The notes: generated by a model from the sequence alone, not told the origin. A DNA stretch of 64,000 bases from Streptomyces clavuligerus (GCF_005519465.1 NZ_CP027858.1:1922001-1986000), one strand, 5' to 3'; numbered from the stretch's first letter, positions 24,404-34,072 are shown. Made by a program: numbers and translations.

Positions 24404-24865
24404 ATGGCCATGACGACCTACGAACTCGCACAGGTGAACATCGGCCGCCGCAAATACGCCCTCGACGCACCCGAGATGAAGGACTTCACCGACAATCTCT
24501 CCCCGGTCAACGCGGTCGCGGAGGGTTTCGACGGCTTTGTCTGGCGGTTCCGGGACGAGACGGCGGACAACGCCACCGAACAGCGGATCTTCGGAGACGA
24601 TCAGCTCCTGGTCAATATGTCCGTCTGGCGGGACACCGCCGCGCTGACCGCCTTCATGTACCAGGGCACGCACCGCGAACTGCTCTCCCGGCGCTTCGAG
24701 TTCTTCGAGCGGGTCCAGGAGGCCATGGCCGCGCTGTGGTGGGTGCCTTCCGGCCATCGCCCCACCATCGCCGACGCCGAGCACCGCCTCACCCTTCTGC
24801 GCACCCATGGCCCGACCCCGGACGCGTTCACGCTGCGGACCTCGTTCCCGCCGCCCACCGCCTGA
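24404..24865 (+). CDS. DUF3291 protein (dimeric alpha/beta barrel)
   Basis: About 153 residues: YELAQVNIGRRKYALDAPEM, NAVAEGFDGFVWRF, LLVNMSVWRDTAALTAFMY and WWVPSGHRPTIADAEHRL are family markers. The fold is that of antibiotic-biosynthesis monooxygenase-type ferredoxin barrels; function unknown. Two in-frame ATGs (24404 and 24410) are equally plausible. It follows the PBP by 24 bp and could be co-transcribed. The codons around its stop are tandemly duplicated (24851-24911). Confidence 0.87.
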   Translation: MAMTTYELAQVNIGRRKYALDAPEMKDFTDNLSPVNAVAEGFDGFVWRFRDETADNATEQRIFGDDQLLVNMSVWRDTAALTAFMYQGTHRELLSRRFEFFERVQEAMAALWWVPSGHRPTIADAEHRLTLLRTHGPTPDAFTLRTSFPPPTA

Positions 24866-24911
24866 CCGGACACCGCCGGACCGCCCACCACCTGACCGGG
24901 GCACCGCCGGA
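24851..24911. repeat. 30-bp tandem duplication over a stop codon
   Basis: Copy 1 (24851-24880) starts CCGCCCACCGCCTGACCGG and contains the DUF3291 stop; copy 2 (24881-24911) starts CCGCCCACCACCTGACCGG. They differ by one substitution and a two-base change. Lies between convergent genes. Confidence 0.8.
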
Positions 24912-24924
24912 CACGGCCGGTCGG

Positions 24925-25821
24925 TCACTCCAGGGGCAGGCCCTCCCGGCGGCTGAGCCAGTCGGCGGGGACGCCCCCGACACCGGTGGCGGCGGCGACG
25001 ATGCCACCGGTGATGGCGCAGGTGGTGTCCACGTCACCGAAGCCCTCGGCGGTGGACCAGAGCGCGGACTCCAGATCGGCGGGGTGGCGGGCGGCCGTCC
25101 AGACGGCGAAGGGGACCGTGTCGTCGGCCCGGACCCGGGTGCCGCTGCCCAGGATCCCGGCGGCCTCGCGGGGGGCGGTGGCGAAGGGCACTCCGGCCGC
25201 GCGCCGCAGCCCGTCCCGGACCAGCCCCGCGGGGGTGCGGTCGGCGACGGCGGACACGGACAGCTCCCCCCGTACGGACAGCGCGGCGGCCACCGCCACC
25301 GCGACCGCGCCCGCGGCGCCCTCGGGGTGGGCGTGGGTGACCCGCGCGGACAGCTCCGCCTGCCGGGCGGCCGTCCCGAGGTCGGCCGAGAACCAGGCAC
25401 CCAGCGGGGCCACCCGCATCGACGCGCCGTTGCCGAGGCTGCCGCCGTCGAACAGGCCCGGCGCCAGCTCCCGCCAGCGGGCGGGCTCCTCCAGGAGCTG
25501 CGGCAGCAGCTCGCGCATGCCCGCGCCGTAGCCCCGGCCCCGGTCGTCCGCGTAGGCACGGGCGAAGGCGGCGGCCAGCCGGTCCTGGTCCATCTCCCCG
25601 TGCCGGTCGAGCACCTGATGGATCACCAGCGCCATCGCGGTGTCGTCCGTCCAGCGCCAGTCGTCCTCCTCGGGCGTACGGCGCTGCCTGATCTCCTCCT
25701 GGGCGCGCTCCCGTTCCCGGAAGAGGGGGAACCAGCGCTCCCCGAACGCGTCCCCCAGCGCAAGCCCCTGGAGGCTGCGGCGGGCGGCCTGACGATCGGC
25801 ATGGGTCACGGTGATGGTCAT
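24925..25821 (-). CDS. ADP-ribosylglycohydrolase (DraG-like)
   Basis: 298 residues. GLALGDAFGERW near the N-terminus, WTDDTAMALVIHQVL (TDDT metal-binding, ~55), FDGGSLGNGASMRVAPLGAWF, and the second metal site DVDTTCAITGGIVAA (~265) are hallmark DraG/ARH residues for the dinuclear Mg/Mn centre. It should remove ADP-ribose from a protein or nucleic acid. No ADP-ribosyltransferase is encoded nearby, so it may be a stress or maintenance enzyme or act on imported modification. ATG at 25821. Confidence 0.92.
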   Translation of the reverse strand: MTITVTHADRQAARRSLQGLALGDAFGERWFPLFRERERAQEEIRQRRTPEEDDWRWTDDTAMALVIHQVLDRHGEMDQDRLAAAFARAYADDRGRGYGAGMRELLPQLLEEPARWRELAPGLFDGGSLGNGASMRVAPLGAWFSADLGTAARQAELSARVTHAHPEGAAGAVAVAVAAALSVRGELSVSAVADRTPAGLVRDGLRRAAGVPFATAPREAAGILGSGTRVRADDTVPFAVWTAARHPADLESALWSTAEGFGDVDTTCAITGGIVAAATGVGGVPADWLSRREGLPLE

Positions 25822-26014
25822 GCCGTCATCGTTCCCGGAGCGGCGGTGCCGCGTACCCTCACGGCGGTCCGGGCTCCGGGCCTTTTCCGTCCGGTACCGG
25901 GGCGGTCCCCGTCCGCCCACCGGCCCGGAGGCCGCCCCTCCGGTCCGCGCGGTGCCCCGCGTGCCCCGGAGGCCGCCCCTCCGGTCCTCCTGGCGCCCCG
26001 AAAAACCCACCGGC

Positions 26015-27136
26015 TCAGGCGGCGGGCTCCTCCTCCCCCGCGCCCTGCCGGATCGCCTCCGCCACCTCCTCGGCCCTTGCCTCCTCCTCCGCCGCGAACC
26101 GCTGCCGGTCCAGCTCCTCCGCGATCTCCTCGTCCTGGGACATCAGCAGATCGAGATTGGCGTCGCCCATCTCGAAGACGCCCATGTCGGCATAGGCCCG
26201 CTGCAACCGCTCGCCCCAGAGCCCGATGTCCTTGACACAGGGCACGATCCGGCTGAAGAGCAGCTTCCGGAAGATCCGCTGAAACTCCGAGCGCTCCACC
26301 AGGTCGTCCGCCTCCGTGCGCGGCACCCCGAAGTTCTCCAGCACCTCGACGGCCTTGAGCCGGTCCCGCATCAGATAGCAGCCCTCGATGACGAACTCCT
26401 CGCGCTCCCGCAGCTCCGCGTCGCTCAGCTCCCTGTAGTAGTCGCGCAGCGCCATCCGCCCGAAGGCCACATGGCGGGCCTCGTCCTGCATCACATAGGC
26501 GAGGATCTGCTTGGGCAGCGGTTTGTCGGTCAGATCGCGGATCAGCCCGAACGCGGCCAGCGCGAGCCCCTCGATCAGTACCTGCATCCCCAGATAGGGC
26601 ATGTCCCAGCGGGAGTCGCGCAGGGTGTCCCCGAGCAGGCCCTGGAGATTGTCGTTGATCGGATAGACCATGCCCACCTTGTCCTGGAGGAAGCGGGCGT
26701 AGATCTCGGCGTGCCGGGCCTCGTCCATGGTCTGGGTCGCGGAGTAGAACTTCGCGTCGAGGTCGGGCGCGCTCTCCACGATCCGCGCGGCGCACACCAT
26801 CGCGCCCTGCTCACCGTGGAGGAACTGGCTGAACTGCCAGGAGGCCATGTGCCGGTGGAGGTCGGCCCGCTCCCGGGCGCTCATCTTCGTCCAGTAGGGC
26901 GTGTCGTGAACGGCGAGCGCCTCGTCCGGGGTGCCGAGGGGGTCGTAGGGGTCGACCTCCAGCTCCCAGTCGATGCGCTTGGCGCCGTCCCACTGCTTGT
27001 CCTTGCCTTTCTGGTAGAGGGCGAGAAGGCTCTCGCGCCCCTCGTCGTACTCCCAGCTCAGGCGGGCCGCGCCCGAGGCGGGGATCTGCCAGTCCAGGGA
27101 TGCGGGCGGATTCGTGTAGCGGTCGTACGTCGACAC
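26015..27136 (-). CDS. Ferritin-like diiron protein (R2-type fold)
   Basis: 373 residues with a complete two-iron ligand set: HGEQGAM (Glu), MDEARHAEIY (ExxH), LIEGLALAAF (Glu) and MQDEARHVAFG (ExxH). That is the four-helix carboxylate-bridged diiron plan of R2, AurF-type and related oxygenases. The C-terminal ~45 residues are Glu/Ala-rich (EEEARAEEVAEAIRQ) and probably disordered. GTG start with GAAGGAG upstream. It diverges from an AurF-like gene at 27.35 kb across 214 bp, with a palindrome 45 bp before its start. Substrate unknown; oxygenase, oxidase or desaturase roles are all possible. Confidence 0.88.
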   Translation of the reverse strand: MSTYDRYTNPPASLDWQIPASGAARLSWEYDEGRESLLALYQKGKDKQWDGAKRIDWELEVDPYDPLGTPDEALAVHDTPYWTKMSARERADLHRHMASWQFSQFLHGEQGAMVCAARIVESAPDLDAKFYSATQTMDEARHAEIYARFLQDKVGMVYPINDNLQGLLGDTLRDSRWDMPYLGMQVLIEGLALAAFGLIRDLTDKPLPKQILAYVMQDEARHVAFGRMALRDYYRELSDAELREREEFVIEGCYLMRDRLKAVEVLENFGVPRTEADDLVERSEFQRIFRKLLFSRIVPCVKDIGLWGERLQRAYADMGVFEMGDANLDLLMSQDEEIAEELDRQRFAAEEEARAEEVAEAIRQGAGEEEPAA

Positions 27137-27180
27137 CTGTGGGGCTCCTTCGCCTGATGTCCCGGATTTTCAGGGTGACT

Positions 27181-27190
27181 TGAGCGCTCA
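27181..27190. promoter_or_regulatory. Perfect palindrome TGAGCGCTCA, candidate operator
   Basis: A 10-bp perfect palindrome in the divergent region, 45 bp before the GTG of the ferritin-like gene. Its length suits half-sites of a TetR dimer; a TetR gene follows the AurF-like gene 1.2 kb away. Inference only. Confidence 0.4.
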
Positions 27191-27242
27191 GGGGCAGGCT
27201 CACACTTGGTAGACGGGTAGTCAACAAGTCGCGCCCAAGGTG

Positions 27243-27271
27243 TTGACGCACCTGCTGACAGAGAGTCTGAT
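27243..27271 (+). promoter_or_regulatory. Candidate HrdB-type promoter of the AurF-like gene
   Basis: TTGACG (27243-27248), 17-bp spacer, TCTGAT (27266-27271). Matches 5/6 and 4/6 of the vegetative consensus. The start codon is ~80 nt downstream. Confidence 0.5.
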
Positions 27272-27350
27272 AAGGGGGTTCCCGGGTGCGCCAGCGCCCT
27301 TTGAGGAACACGTCCGCACGCCGTCCCGATGTTCACGAGGTGGCCCGTCG

Positions 27351-28286
27351 ATGACGCCCCGGTCCGCACCCGACTTCACCCTGCTGCACGACGCGCTCGG
27401 CCCGCTCCGCGACCGCGAGCAGGTCGCCCGGCGCCTGCTCGACGCCTCGCTCCGGCACTCGTACGACCCGGACCGGGACATCGACTGGGACGCGCCCTTC
27501 CTGGCGGGCAAGTGGTTCCTGCCGCCGGAGCTGGTCTCCCTCTACGACACCCCGCTGTGGCGGCGGATGTCCGAGGAGCAGCGGATGGAACTCGCCCGGC
27601 ACGAGTCCGCGTCGCTGGCCTCGCTCGGCATCTGGTTCGAGATCATCCTGATCCAGCTGCTGACCCGCCATATCTACGACAAGCCCCCGACCAGCGACCA
27701 TGTGCGCTACGCGCTCACCGAGATCGCCGACGAGTGCCGCCACTCGATGATGTTCGCCCGCATGATCACGAAGAACGGCGCCCCCGCGTACCCCGTCCCC
27801 CGCGTCCACCACCAGCTCGCCCGGGTGCTGAAGACCGCCTCCACCACCCCCGGCTCCTTCGCCGCGACCCTGCTCGGCGAGGAGATCCTGGACTGGATGC
27901 AGCGGCTGACCTTCCCCGACGAGCGCATACAGCCGCTGATCCGCTCGATCACCCGTATCCATGTGGTGGAGGAGTCCCGCCATGTCCGCTACGCCCGCGA
28001 GGAATTGCGCCGCCAGATGGTGACCGCGCCGCGTTGGCAGCGCCGGCTCACCCGGCTGAGCTGCGGCGAGGCGGCCCGGGTCTTCTCCGTGTGCTTCGTC
28101 AACCCGGCGGTCTACGAGCAGGTCGGGCTCGACCGGCGCTCCGCCGTCGCACAGGTCAGGGCCAGCGGCCACCGGCGCGAGGTGATGCGGACGGGCGCGA
28201 AACGGCTCACCGACTTCCTCGACGACATCGGCGTCCTGCGCGGGCCCGGCCGCAGACTGTGGCGCAGTTCCGGCCTGCTCGCGTGA
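27351..28286 (+). CDS. AurF-like diiron oxygenase
   Basis: 311 residues. Diiron ligands as in p-aminobenzoate N-oxygenase AurF: ARHESASLASLGIWFEI, EIADECRHSMMFARMI (ExxxH region), LLGEEILDWMQRL and VVEESRHVRYAREE. AurF-family enzymes oxidise aryl amines to nitro groups, but many Streptomyces paralogues have unknown substrates. ATG preceded by GAGGTGG. Opposite the ferritin-like diiron gene, and 88 bp before a TetR regulator read in the same direction, so the three probably form one regulated unit. Confidence 0.9.
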   Translation: MTPRSAPDFTLLHDALGPLRDREQVARRLLDASLRHSYDPDRDIDWDAPFLAGKWFLPPELVSLYDTPLWRRMSEEQRMELARHESASLASLGIWFEIILIQLLTRHIYDKPPTSDHVRYALTEIADECRHSMMFARMITKNGAPAYPVPRVHHQLARVLKTASTTPGSFAATLLGEEILDWMQRLTFPDERIQPLIRSITRIHVVEESRHVRYAREELRRQMVTAPRWQRRLTRLSCGEAARVFSVCFVNPAVYEQVGLDRRSAVAQVRASGHRREVMRTGAKRLTDFLDDIGVLRGPGRRLWRSSGLLA

Positions 28287-28374
28287 GAGCGGCGGCCGGG
28301 CGGCGCGGACCGACGGCGATCCCCGCCGTGCGTCAGCCGGTCCCCCGCCCGGCACGGCGGGCTACTCTGCGGTC

Positions 28375-29124
28375 ATGACCGCCCCGCCCTCAGCCTCGCC
28401 CGCCTATCGGCGCATGAGCGTCGAGGACCGCCGTACCCAGCTTCTCGCGGCGGCCCTGACCCTGTTCGCGCACCACGCGCCGGAGGACGTCTCCCTCGAC
28501 GACGTGGCGGAGGCGGCCGGGGTCTCCCGGCCCCTGGTCTACCGCTACTTCCCGGGCGGCAAGCAGCAGTTGTACGAGACGGCGCTGCGCTCGGCAGCCG
28601 ATGAGCTGGAACGGTGCTTCGCCGAACCGGAGTCGGGGCCGCCGACCGAGCGGATCGCGGCGATGCTCGACCGCTATCTGGTCTTCGTGGACGAGCACGA
28701 CGCCGGGTTCAGCGCGCTGCTGCGGGGCGGGAGCGTGGCGGAGACCTCGCGCACCACCTCCATCGTGGACGAGGTCCGGCGGGCCGCCGCCGAAGCGCTC
28801 CTGGTGCACCTGGGCGGCGACCGCCCCGGGCCCCGGCTGCGGATGCTCGTCCGCACCTGGATCGCGGCCGTGGAGGCGGCCTCCCTCATCTGGCTGGACG
28901 AGGGCAAGCAGCCCACCGCCGCCGAGCTGCGGGACTGGCTCATCGACCAGTTGATCGCCTCGCTGGCGGCGGCCTCCGCACGGGACGAGCCGACCGCCGC
29001 GGCGCTGCGGGCGCTGCTCGCCCTGGAGCTGTCCCAGGACGGCACGGAGGAAGGCCCGGGCAGAGTGGGCCTCCTGGCCCGTGCGATCCTCCCGGCGGCC
29101 CGCCGCGCCGCCGGACCCGTCTGA
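28375..29124 (+). CDS. TetR-family transcriptional regulator
   Basis: 249 residues. N-terminal [23 protein letters not shown], then [20 protein letters not shown] (~42-61), the recognition helix, followed by [14 protein letters not shown]. The C-terminal all-helical domain binds an unknown ligand and dimerises. It ends in a Pro/Ala stretch. It lies directly after the AurF-like gene and probably controls the divergent diiron pair through a palindromic operator in the 27.14-27.35 kb gap. ATG at 28375. Confidence 0.94.
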   Translation: MTAPPSASPAYRRMSVEDRRTQLLAAALTLFAHHAPEDVSLDDVAEAAGVSRPLVYRYFPGGKQQLYETALRSAADELERCFAEPESGPPTERIAAMLDRYLVFVDEHDAGFSALLRGGSVAETSRTTSIVDEVRRAAAEALLVHLGGDRPGPRLRMLVRTWIAAVEAASLIWLDEGKQPTAAELRDWLIDQLIASLAAASARDEPTAAALRALLALELSQDGTEEGPGRVGLLARAILPAARRAAGPV

Positions 29125-29132
29125 CCCGGACC

Positions 29133-29166
29133 GCACCGCCCGGCGCACCGGGCGGACGGGCGGTGC
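29133..29166 (+). terminator. Hairpin after the TetR gene
   Basis: Arms GCACCGCCCG / CGGGCGGTGC, 10 bp perfect, 14-nt loop, 8 nt after the stop. Confidence 0.65.
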
Positions 29167-29231
29167 CGCACCGCCGACCCGCGCCGGCGCGCAGGGCTTC
29201 CGGGCGGACGGGGGTGCCGCGGCGGGGCGGC

Positions 29232-29759
29232 TCAGACCCCCGTGGTCCCGTCCAGCCGCTCCCGCAGCAGATCCGCGTGCCCGTTGTGACGCGCGTACTC
29301 CTCCACCATGTGGATCAGCACCCAGCGCAGCGACACCCTGCTGTCCCCCAGTGCCTCCGCCGCCTCCGGCTCGGTGAACGCCCCGCTCTCGTCCAGGGAC
29401 CGCGCTCCCGCGACGATCTCCCGGCTGCGGGCGACCGCCGCGCGCCAGCCCGCGAAGGTCTCCTCGGCGCCGCGCCCGGGGGCGACCGTGAAGCCGTTGT
29501 CCTCCGGATGCCGCGGCGGCGCGTCCAGGCCCGCGAAGGTCCGCTGGAACCAGTTCCGCTCGACCTCCTCCATGTGCTGCACGAGGCCGAGCAGGCTCAT
29601 CGACGAGGGCTCGACGGACGCGGTGCGCAACTGCTCCTCGCTGAGCCCCGCGCACTTCAGCTCCAGCGTCCGCCGCTGGAAGTCGAGCCAGGTCTCCAGC
29701 ATGCCGCGCTCGTCCCCGCGCGGCGCGGGGACGGGGCGCCCGTCCGGAAGTGTGGTCAT
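29232..29759 (-). CDS. DinB-family protein (DUF664)
   Basis: 175 residues. [17 protein letters not shown] supplies the first metal His and [20 protein letters not shown] the other two, the DinB triad on a four-helix bundle. Actinobacterial members are mycothiol- or bacillithiol-dependent S-transferases or related metal enzymes. ATG preceded by GGGAAGG at 8 nt. Convergent with the TetR gene. Specific substrate unknown. Confidence 0.9.
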   Translation of the reverse strand: MTTLPDGRPVPAPRGDERGMLETWLDFQRRTLELKCAGLSEEQLRTASVEPSSMSLLGLVQHMEEVERNWFQRTFAGLDAPPRHPEDNGFTVAPGRGAEETFAGWRAAVARSREIVAGARSLDESGAFTEPEAAEALGDSRVSLRWVLIHMVEEYARHNGHADLLRERLDGTTGV

Positions 29760-30146
29760 GCCCCACGCCTTCCCCGGGGCCCCCGCGCCCATGCCCCGGC
29801 CCCGGCGGCCCTCCCCCGGGAGCGCCGCCACCCCGGCGCCGCCCGGCCGGAGCACGGGTCCGGCGGCGGGCGGCCGGGGCACCGCCCGCGTGCGGGGGAG
29901 CCCTCCCGGCGGCACTCCCCCACGCCGCGCCGGGGGCCCACAGGGGCCACCGGGCCGGGGCGGGGGCACCACCCGGACCCGCACAGCACAGCCGGGAGCC
30001 ACGGCGGCCGGCAGAACGCCGTGCGGGGCACCACCCGGACCGGTCGGGCCCGGGAGCCCTCCCGGCAGGGCGGGGGCGGCGGGGCGGCGCCCGGTCCGGA
30101 CCCGGGCGCCGTCCCGGTCCGGCGGTCCCTGGGTGAGACTGGCGGG
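29760..30146. other. Divergent intergenic region
   Basis: About 390 bp between the DinB gene and a small rightward gene. It is Pro/Gly-codon-like low-complexity GC-rich DNA with several CCGGGGG and GGCGGGG runs. No promoter could be identified with confidence, but two should be here. Confidence 0.4.
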
Positions 30147-30482
30147 GTGAGAAGAGAGAACACCCCCTTCGTCGGCGGCCCCCTGGACCGGCAGGCCCTT
30201 GAGGTCCTGGTCGGACCGACCGGCCATCCGCCGAAGTGGTACGAGATCCCCGTACCGCACGACGACGGCACCCCGCCGACCGTGCACGCCTACCGGCGCG
30301 AGCCCCTGGGGCACACCCGGCGGCTCCATCTCCCCCGGGGCTGGAAATACGTCTACGTCCCCGAGGGACGGGAGCGGCGCGCGCCGAAGTGGCCCTGGTC
30401 CAAGCCGTCCGGGCACCCCCGGCCCACCGGGGACGCGGGGTCCGGCGGGCCGTCCGGGGCGGGGCGGGCCGACGCGCCGTGA
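30147..30482 (+). CDS. Conserved actinobacterial hypothetical protein
   Basis: 111 residues from GTG ([16 protein letters not shown]). The centre [19 protein letters not shown] and [13 protein letters not shown] is a pattern I recall as conserved in Streptomyces proteins of unknown function. The C-terminal 30 residues are Pro/Gly-rich. No catalytic motif or membrane segment. It lies 143 bp before a secreted NlpC/P60 protein read in the same direction; co-transcription is possible. Confidence 0.72.
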   Translation: MRRENTPFVGGPLDRQALEVLVGPTGHPPKWYEIPVPHDDGTPPTVHAYRREPLGHTRRLHLPRGWKYVYVPEGRERRAPKWPWSKPSGHPRPTGDAGSGGPSGAGRADAP

Positions 30483-30625
30483 CGGCCGCCGGGTCCACCG
30501 CGACGGGTGACGCTGCTGCGCCACCCGGGCCAATTCCGGTGGAGCGGGCCGTCCCGGCGTCCACATTCCCGGAAGCGGGCGGCCCGCGGAGACGAGGCCG
30601 CCGCCCCGGCCGGAGGTGAACCGAG

Positions 30626-31936
30626 ATGGCAGTCGAACGGAGGCGGTCCCGGGGGCCGAGGTGCGGCAACGGGCCCCGCACGGCGGGGGCGGCGGCACTC
30701 GCGGCGGTCACCGCCCTGGCGCTCGTCCCCGGCGAACGCGCCCCGGACCCGGCGCCGTCCGACGAGCCCCGGTTCGCGCCCGTGGCGCGCCCCCTGACCC
30801 CACCGGCCCCGCCCGGCCCGGCGGCCCCCGCCCCGCTCCCGGGTCCGGCCGCCCCGGGACTCCCCGCGCTCCCCGCCGCCCCGCTCCCCGGTCCGGGCGC
30901 CCCCGCCACCCTCCCCGACGCCCTCGCCCAGCTCCGGATCGTCTACCACCGGGCCGAGTACACCGGAACCGAGTACGAGCACGCGGCCCGGCGGCTGCGC
31001 GCCCAGCGCGCCAGGACCGCCCGGCTGGGCCGCCGGCTCACCCGGGCCCGCGAGGCCCTGGGCCTCAGCCGGATCGAGGCCGGACGGCTCGCCCGGGAGC
31101 AGTACCAGGGCCACTCCGAGCTGTCGGCGCTGCTGCGGCTGCTGCTCTCCCGCGACCCCCGGCGGGCCGTGGACGAGCAGTACCTGATCGAACGGGCCGC
31201 GGCCCACCGGCGGGCCGCCCTGCACCGGCTGGAGGGCGCCACCCGGCGGGCCGCGGCCCTCGCCCGCGCCTCCCGCAGGGCGCTGGACCGCGAACGCACC
31301 CTCGCCGCCCGGCAGCGGCTGGCCCGGGACTCCGCCGCCGCCTCACTGCGCGCCGTCGAGGCCCTGCTCGCCTCGCTCACCCCCACCCAGATCACCGGGC
31401 TCTCCGCCCCCGGCACCCGCGACACCGTCCTGCCCGCCGGGACCCTGACCCGGGACCACCCGCCGACCAGGGCGGGCACCCTGGCCCTGCGGTACGCGAT
31501 CGAGCAGATCGGCAAGCCCTATCTCTGGGGCGCCGAGGGCCCGGGGGCCTACGACTGCTCGGGGCTGACCCTGCGGGCCTGGGACTTCGCCGGGGTGCGC
31601 ATCCCCCGCACCAGCCAGGAGCAGTGGGCCGGGCTGCCCCGGGTGCCGCTGCGCTCGCTGCGCCCCGGCGACCTGGTGATCTACTTCCCGGGCGCCACCC
31701 ATGTGGGGATCTATCTCGGCGGCGGGCAGGTGGTGCACGCCCCCCGCCCCGGGGCCACCGTCAAGGTCTCCCCGATCGCCGCCAATCCGCTGCTCGGCGC
31801 GGTCCGCCCGGACCCGGACGGACCGCCGCTGCCCCCGGGGGCGTTCGTCCCGCCGCCGCTGCCCGACGGGGCCACGGCGGGAACGGACACCGGCTGGTCA
31901 CAGCCGGACGCGCCCCCGGCGGACAGCGCGCTGTGA
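30626..31936 (+). CDS. Secreted NlpC/P60 peptidoglycan endopeptidase
   Basis: 436 residues. An N-terminal signal-like segment ([17 protein letters not shown], ~20-37), a Pro/Ala-rich linker (~40-95), a long coiled coil (~100-255, e.g. [18 protein letters not shown]), then the NlpC/P60 domain: [11 protein letters not shown] (catalytic Cys ~310), [10 protein letters not shown] (His ~358) and VVHAPRPG. It should cut the D-Glu-meso-DAP peptide bond in the wall; the coiled coil commonly regulates the enzyme, as in RipA/RipC-like proteins. Excellent ribosome-binding site GGAGGTGA 7 nt before the ATG. Confidence 0.93.
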   Translation: MAVERRRSRGPRCGNGPRTAGAAALAAVTALALVPGERAPDPAPSDEPRFAPVARPLTPPAPPGPAAPAPLPGPAAPGLPALPAAPLPGPGAPATLPDALAQLRIVYHRAEYTGTEYEHAARRLRAQRARTARLGRRLTRAREALGLSRIEAGRLAREQYQGHSELSALLRLLLSRDPRRAVDEQYLIERAAAHRRAALHRLEGATRRAAALARASRRALDRERTLAARQRLARDSAAASLRAVEALLASLTPTQITGLSAPGTRDTVLPAGTLTRDHPPTRAGTLALRYAIEQIGKPYLWGAEGPGAYDCSGLTLRAWDFAGVRIPRTSQEQWAGLPRVPLRSLRPGDLVIYFPGATHVGIYLGGGQVVHAPRPGATVKVSPIAANPLLGAVRPDPDGPPLPPGAFVPPPLPDGATAGTDTGWSQPDAPPADSAL

Positions 31937-32077
31937 GACGGGGAGCCCCGGAGCGCCCGCCGGGGGACGAGGGGCCCCGGAGCGCGCCGGAAGGGCTCGG
32001 CGACGCCCGGAGCCCGTCGGAGGGAACGGCTCAGGACCGGCAACGGCCCAGGAACGCCCGGAGCGCGCCGGAACGGC

Positions 32078-33322
32078 TCAGACCCCGGCCGCCCCCGCGA
32101 CCTCGGCCAGATACTTCTCGGCGAGCTCGGGCTCGTAGAAGAAGTCCTCGAAGTCGGCCGGGTCGTCAAAGCCGTTGGCGAAGCGGTCCGCCACCGGCTG
32201 GAACTGCCCGCCCGCCCCGATCACGTCCAGCACATGCGCGGGCGGCGGCGCCAGCATCGCGTTCGTCCACTTGGTGACGTGCCGCGCGGTCTCCCAGTAG
32301 CGGTCGAACGCGGACTGCATCCACGCCTCGTCGAAGGGCTTCTCCCCGTGCTCCACGATGGAGGCGAGGTAGGACGCGGCGCACTTGGCGGCGGAGTTGG
32401 AGCCCTGGCCGGTGATCGGGTCGTTGGCGACGACCACATCGGCCACGCCCAGCACCAGTCCGCCGCTGGGCAGCCGTCCGATGGGCTTGCGCACGGTCGG
32501 CGCGTACCGCCCGGCCAGGGTGCCGCCCTCGTCGGTCAGCTCCACCCGGGTGGCACGCGCGTACTCCCAGGGGAGGAAACGTTCCAGCAGCTCCAGGGTG
32601 AGCCGCAGATGCTCCTGGGGGTCGCGGATGCCCTGGAAGACATCGAGGGGTCCGCCGGGGACGCCCTCCCAGAAGAGGATGTCCGCCCGCCCGGAGAGCG
32701 TCCAGGTGGGCATGACGAACAGCTCGCCCACACCGGGGACGAGGTTGCAGCGGACCGCGTCGAAGTCGGGGTGCTCGGGCCGGGGCCCCAGACCGTGGAC
32801 ATAGGCGACGGCCAGCGCGCGCTGCGGGGCGTCGTAGGGCGAGCGGGCGGCGTCCCGCGCGAACATCGAGACCAGTTCGCCCTTGCCCGCCGCGACCAGG
32901 ACGAGGTCATAGGTGCGGGCGAAGTAGTCGAGGTCGCCCACGGCCGCGCCGTGGATCACGAGCTGTCCGCCGCGCTGGGCGAAGAGCTCCATCCAGGCGG
33001 CCATCTTGACCCGCTGGTCGACGGATTGCGCATGGCCCTCCAGCCGGCCCACCCAGTCGACCAGCCGCTGGGACTCGGGTCCGGCCACCGAGACACCGAG
33101 GCCCTCGATCCGCGGGGCCTGGGACTCCCAGAAGTCGATGCCGAGGTCGCGCTCGTGCTGGAGCGCGGTGTGGAACATGCACTGCGTGGACATGACCCGG
33201 CCGTGGCGGATCTCGTCGGCCGTACGGTTGGACATCAGGGTGATCTCGTACCCCTGGGACTGGAGCCCGAGGGCGAGCTGGAGGCCGGACTGACCGGCTC
33301 CGACGATGAGTATCTTCCGCAT
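32078..33322 (-). CDS. Styrene-monooxygenase-like (StyA/indole) flavoprotein
   Basis: 414 residues. N-terminal FAD fold KILIVGAGQSGLQLALGLQ, then GYEITLMSNRTADEIRHGR, MSTQCMFHTALQHERDLG and late VVVANDPITGQGSNSAAKCA (FAD-phosphate region), all typical of StyA-type two-component epoxidases. Such enzymes need FADH2 from a separate reductase (StyB), not encoded here. It follows the conservon genes on the same strand, 51 bp after cvnD, so it is probably part of that operon; conservons often end in an oxygenase or P450 gene. Substrate unknown. Confidence 0.9.
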   Translation of the reverse strand: MRKILIVGAGQSGLQLALGLQSQGYEITLMSNRTADEIRHGRVMSTQCMFHTALQHERDLGIDFWESQAPRIEGLGVSVAGPESQRLVDWVGRLEGHAQSVDQRVKMAAWMELFAQRGGQLVIHGAAVGDLDYFARTYDLVLVAAGKGELVSMFARDAARSPYDAPQRALAVAYVHGLGPRPEHPDFDAVRCNLVPGVGELFVMPTWTLSGRADILFWEGVPGGPLDVFQGIRDPQEHLRLTLELLERFLPWEYARATRVELTDEGGTLAGRYAPTVRKPIGRLPSGGLVLGVADVVVANDPITGQGSNSAAKCAASYLASIVEHGEKPFDEAWMQSAFDRYWETARHVTKWTNAMLAPPPAHVLDVIGAGGQFQPVADRFANGFDDPADFEDFFYEPELAEKYLAEVAGAAGV

Positions 33323-33373
33323 CCGGGGGGTCTCTTTCGTCTGAACGGATGAACGAGGCGTGCGAACCGCGCG

Positions 33374-34072
33374 TTATTCGGGGGTGGCGTCCAGCGCATG
33401 TGTCACCAGTTCGAGCAGGGACTCGACCACACTGGCCTGATCGCGCGCGTCCATGATCACGATCGGCACATGGACGGGTATGGTCAAGGCCTCGCGCACA
33501 TCCTCGGTGGCGAACCGCTCCGAACCGTCGAAGTGGTTGACGGCGACGATGTACGGCAGCCCGCTGCTCTCGAAGTAGTCGAGCGCGGGGAAGCAGTCCG
33601 AGAGCCGCCGGGTGTCGGCGAGCACGATCGCGCCGATCGCGCCGCGTGCCAGGTCGTCCCACATGAACCAGAAGCGCTGCTGTCCGGGGGTGCCGAACAC
33701 GTACAGCACCAGATCCCGGTCCAGGGTGATCCGGCCGAAGTCCATGGCGACGGTCGTCGTCAGCTTCTCGGGGGTGGCACTGAGGTCGTCGGTCTCCTCG
33801 CTCGCCCGGGTCATCAGCGCCTCGGTCTGGAGCGGTGTGATCTCCGACACCGAGGCGACGAAAGTGGTCTTGCCCACACCGAAGCCACCCGCGACCACGA
33901 CCTTCGCGGCGGTCGGGGCCCGGGTGTGGTCGAGCTGCCAGTCCTGAAGGCCCTCCTCGGCGGGGTTCGGCGCCTCCCGGTGCGCGGGTCCCTGCTGCCC
34001 GGGCAGGGACGGGAGCGGCGGCGCGGCGGCCGGGCTCCCGGAGGCGAGCGTGTCAGAGGCGGCGGAGTCCAC
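33374..34072 (-). CDS. cvnD: Conservon protein CvnD, Ras-like GTPase
   Basis: 232 residues. P-loop GGFGVGKTTFVASVSE (~60-75), then LTTTVAMDFGRI (switch), VLYVFGTPGQQRFWFMW (the DxxG position is FGTPGQ) and VAVNHFDGSE where NKxD would be (NHFD). This is the actinobacterial CvnD/DUF742-linked GTPase family. With CvnA-C it is thought to form a membrane complex resembling a eukaryotic G-protein module. The ~50-residue N-terminal extension is Pro-rich. GTG start lies inside cvnC's end (20-bp overlap). Confidence 0.95.
   Translation of the reverse strand: MDSAASDTLASGSPAAAPPLPSLPGQQGPAHREAPNPAEEGLQDWQLDHTRAPTAAKVVVAGGFGVGKTTFVASVSEITPLQTEALMTRASEETDDLSATPEKLTTTVAMDFGRITLDRDLVLYVFGTPGQQRFWFMWDDLARGAIGAIVLADTRRLSDCFPALDYFESSGLPYIVAVNHFDGSERFATEDVREALTIPVHVPIVIMDARDQASVVESLLELVTHALDATPE

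Noticed and set aside
30353..31225. Minus-strand frame of 290 codons opposite the NlpC/P60 gene
   Set aside because: Pro/Gly/Arg low complexity, antisense to a clear secreted hydrolase.
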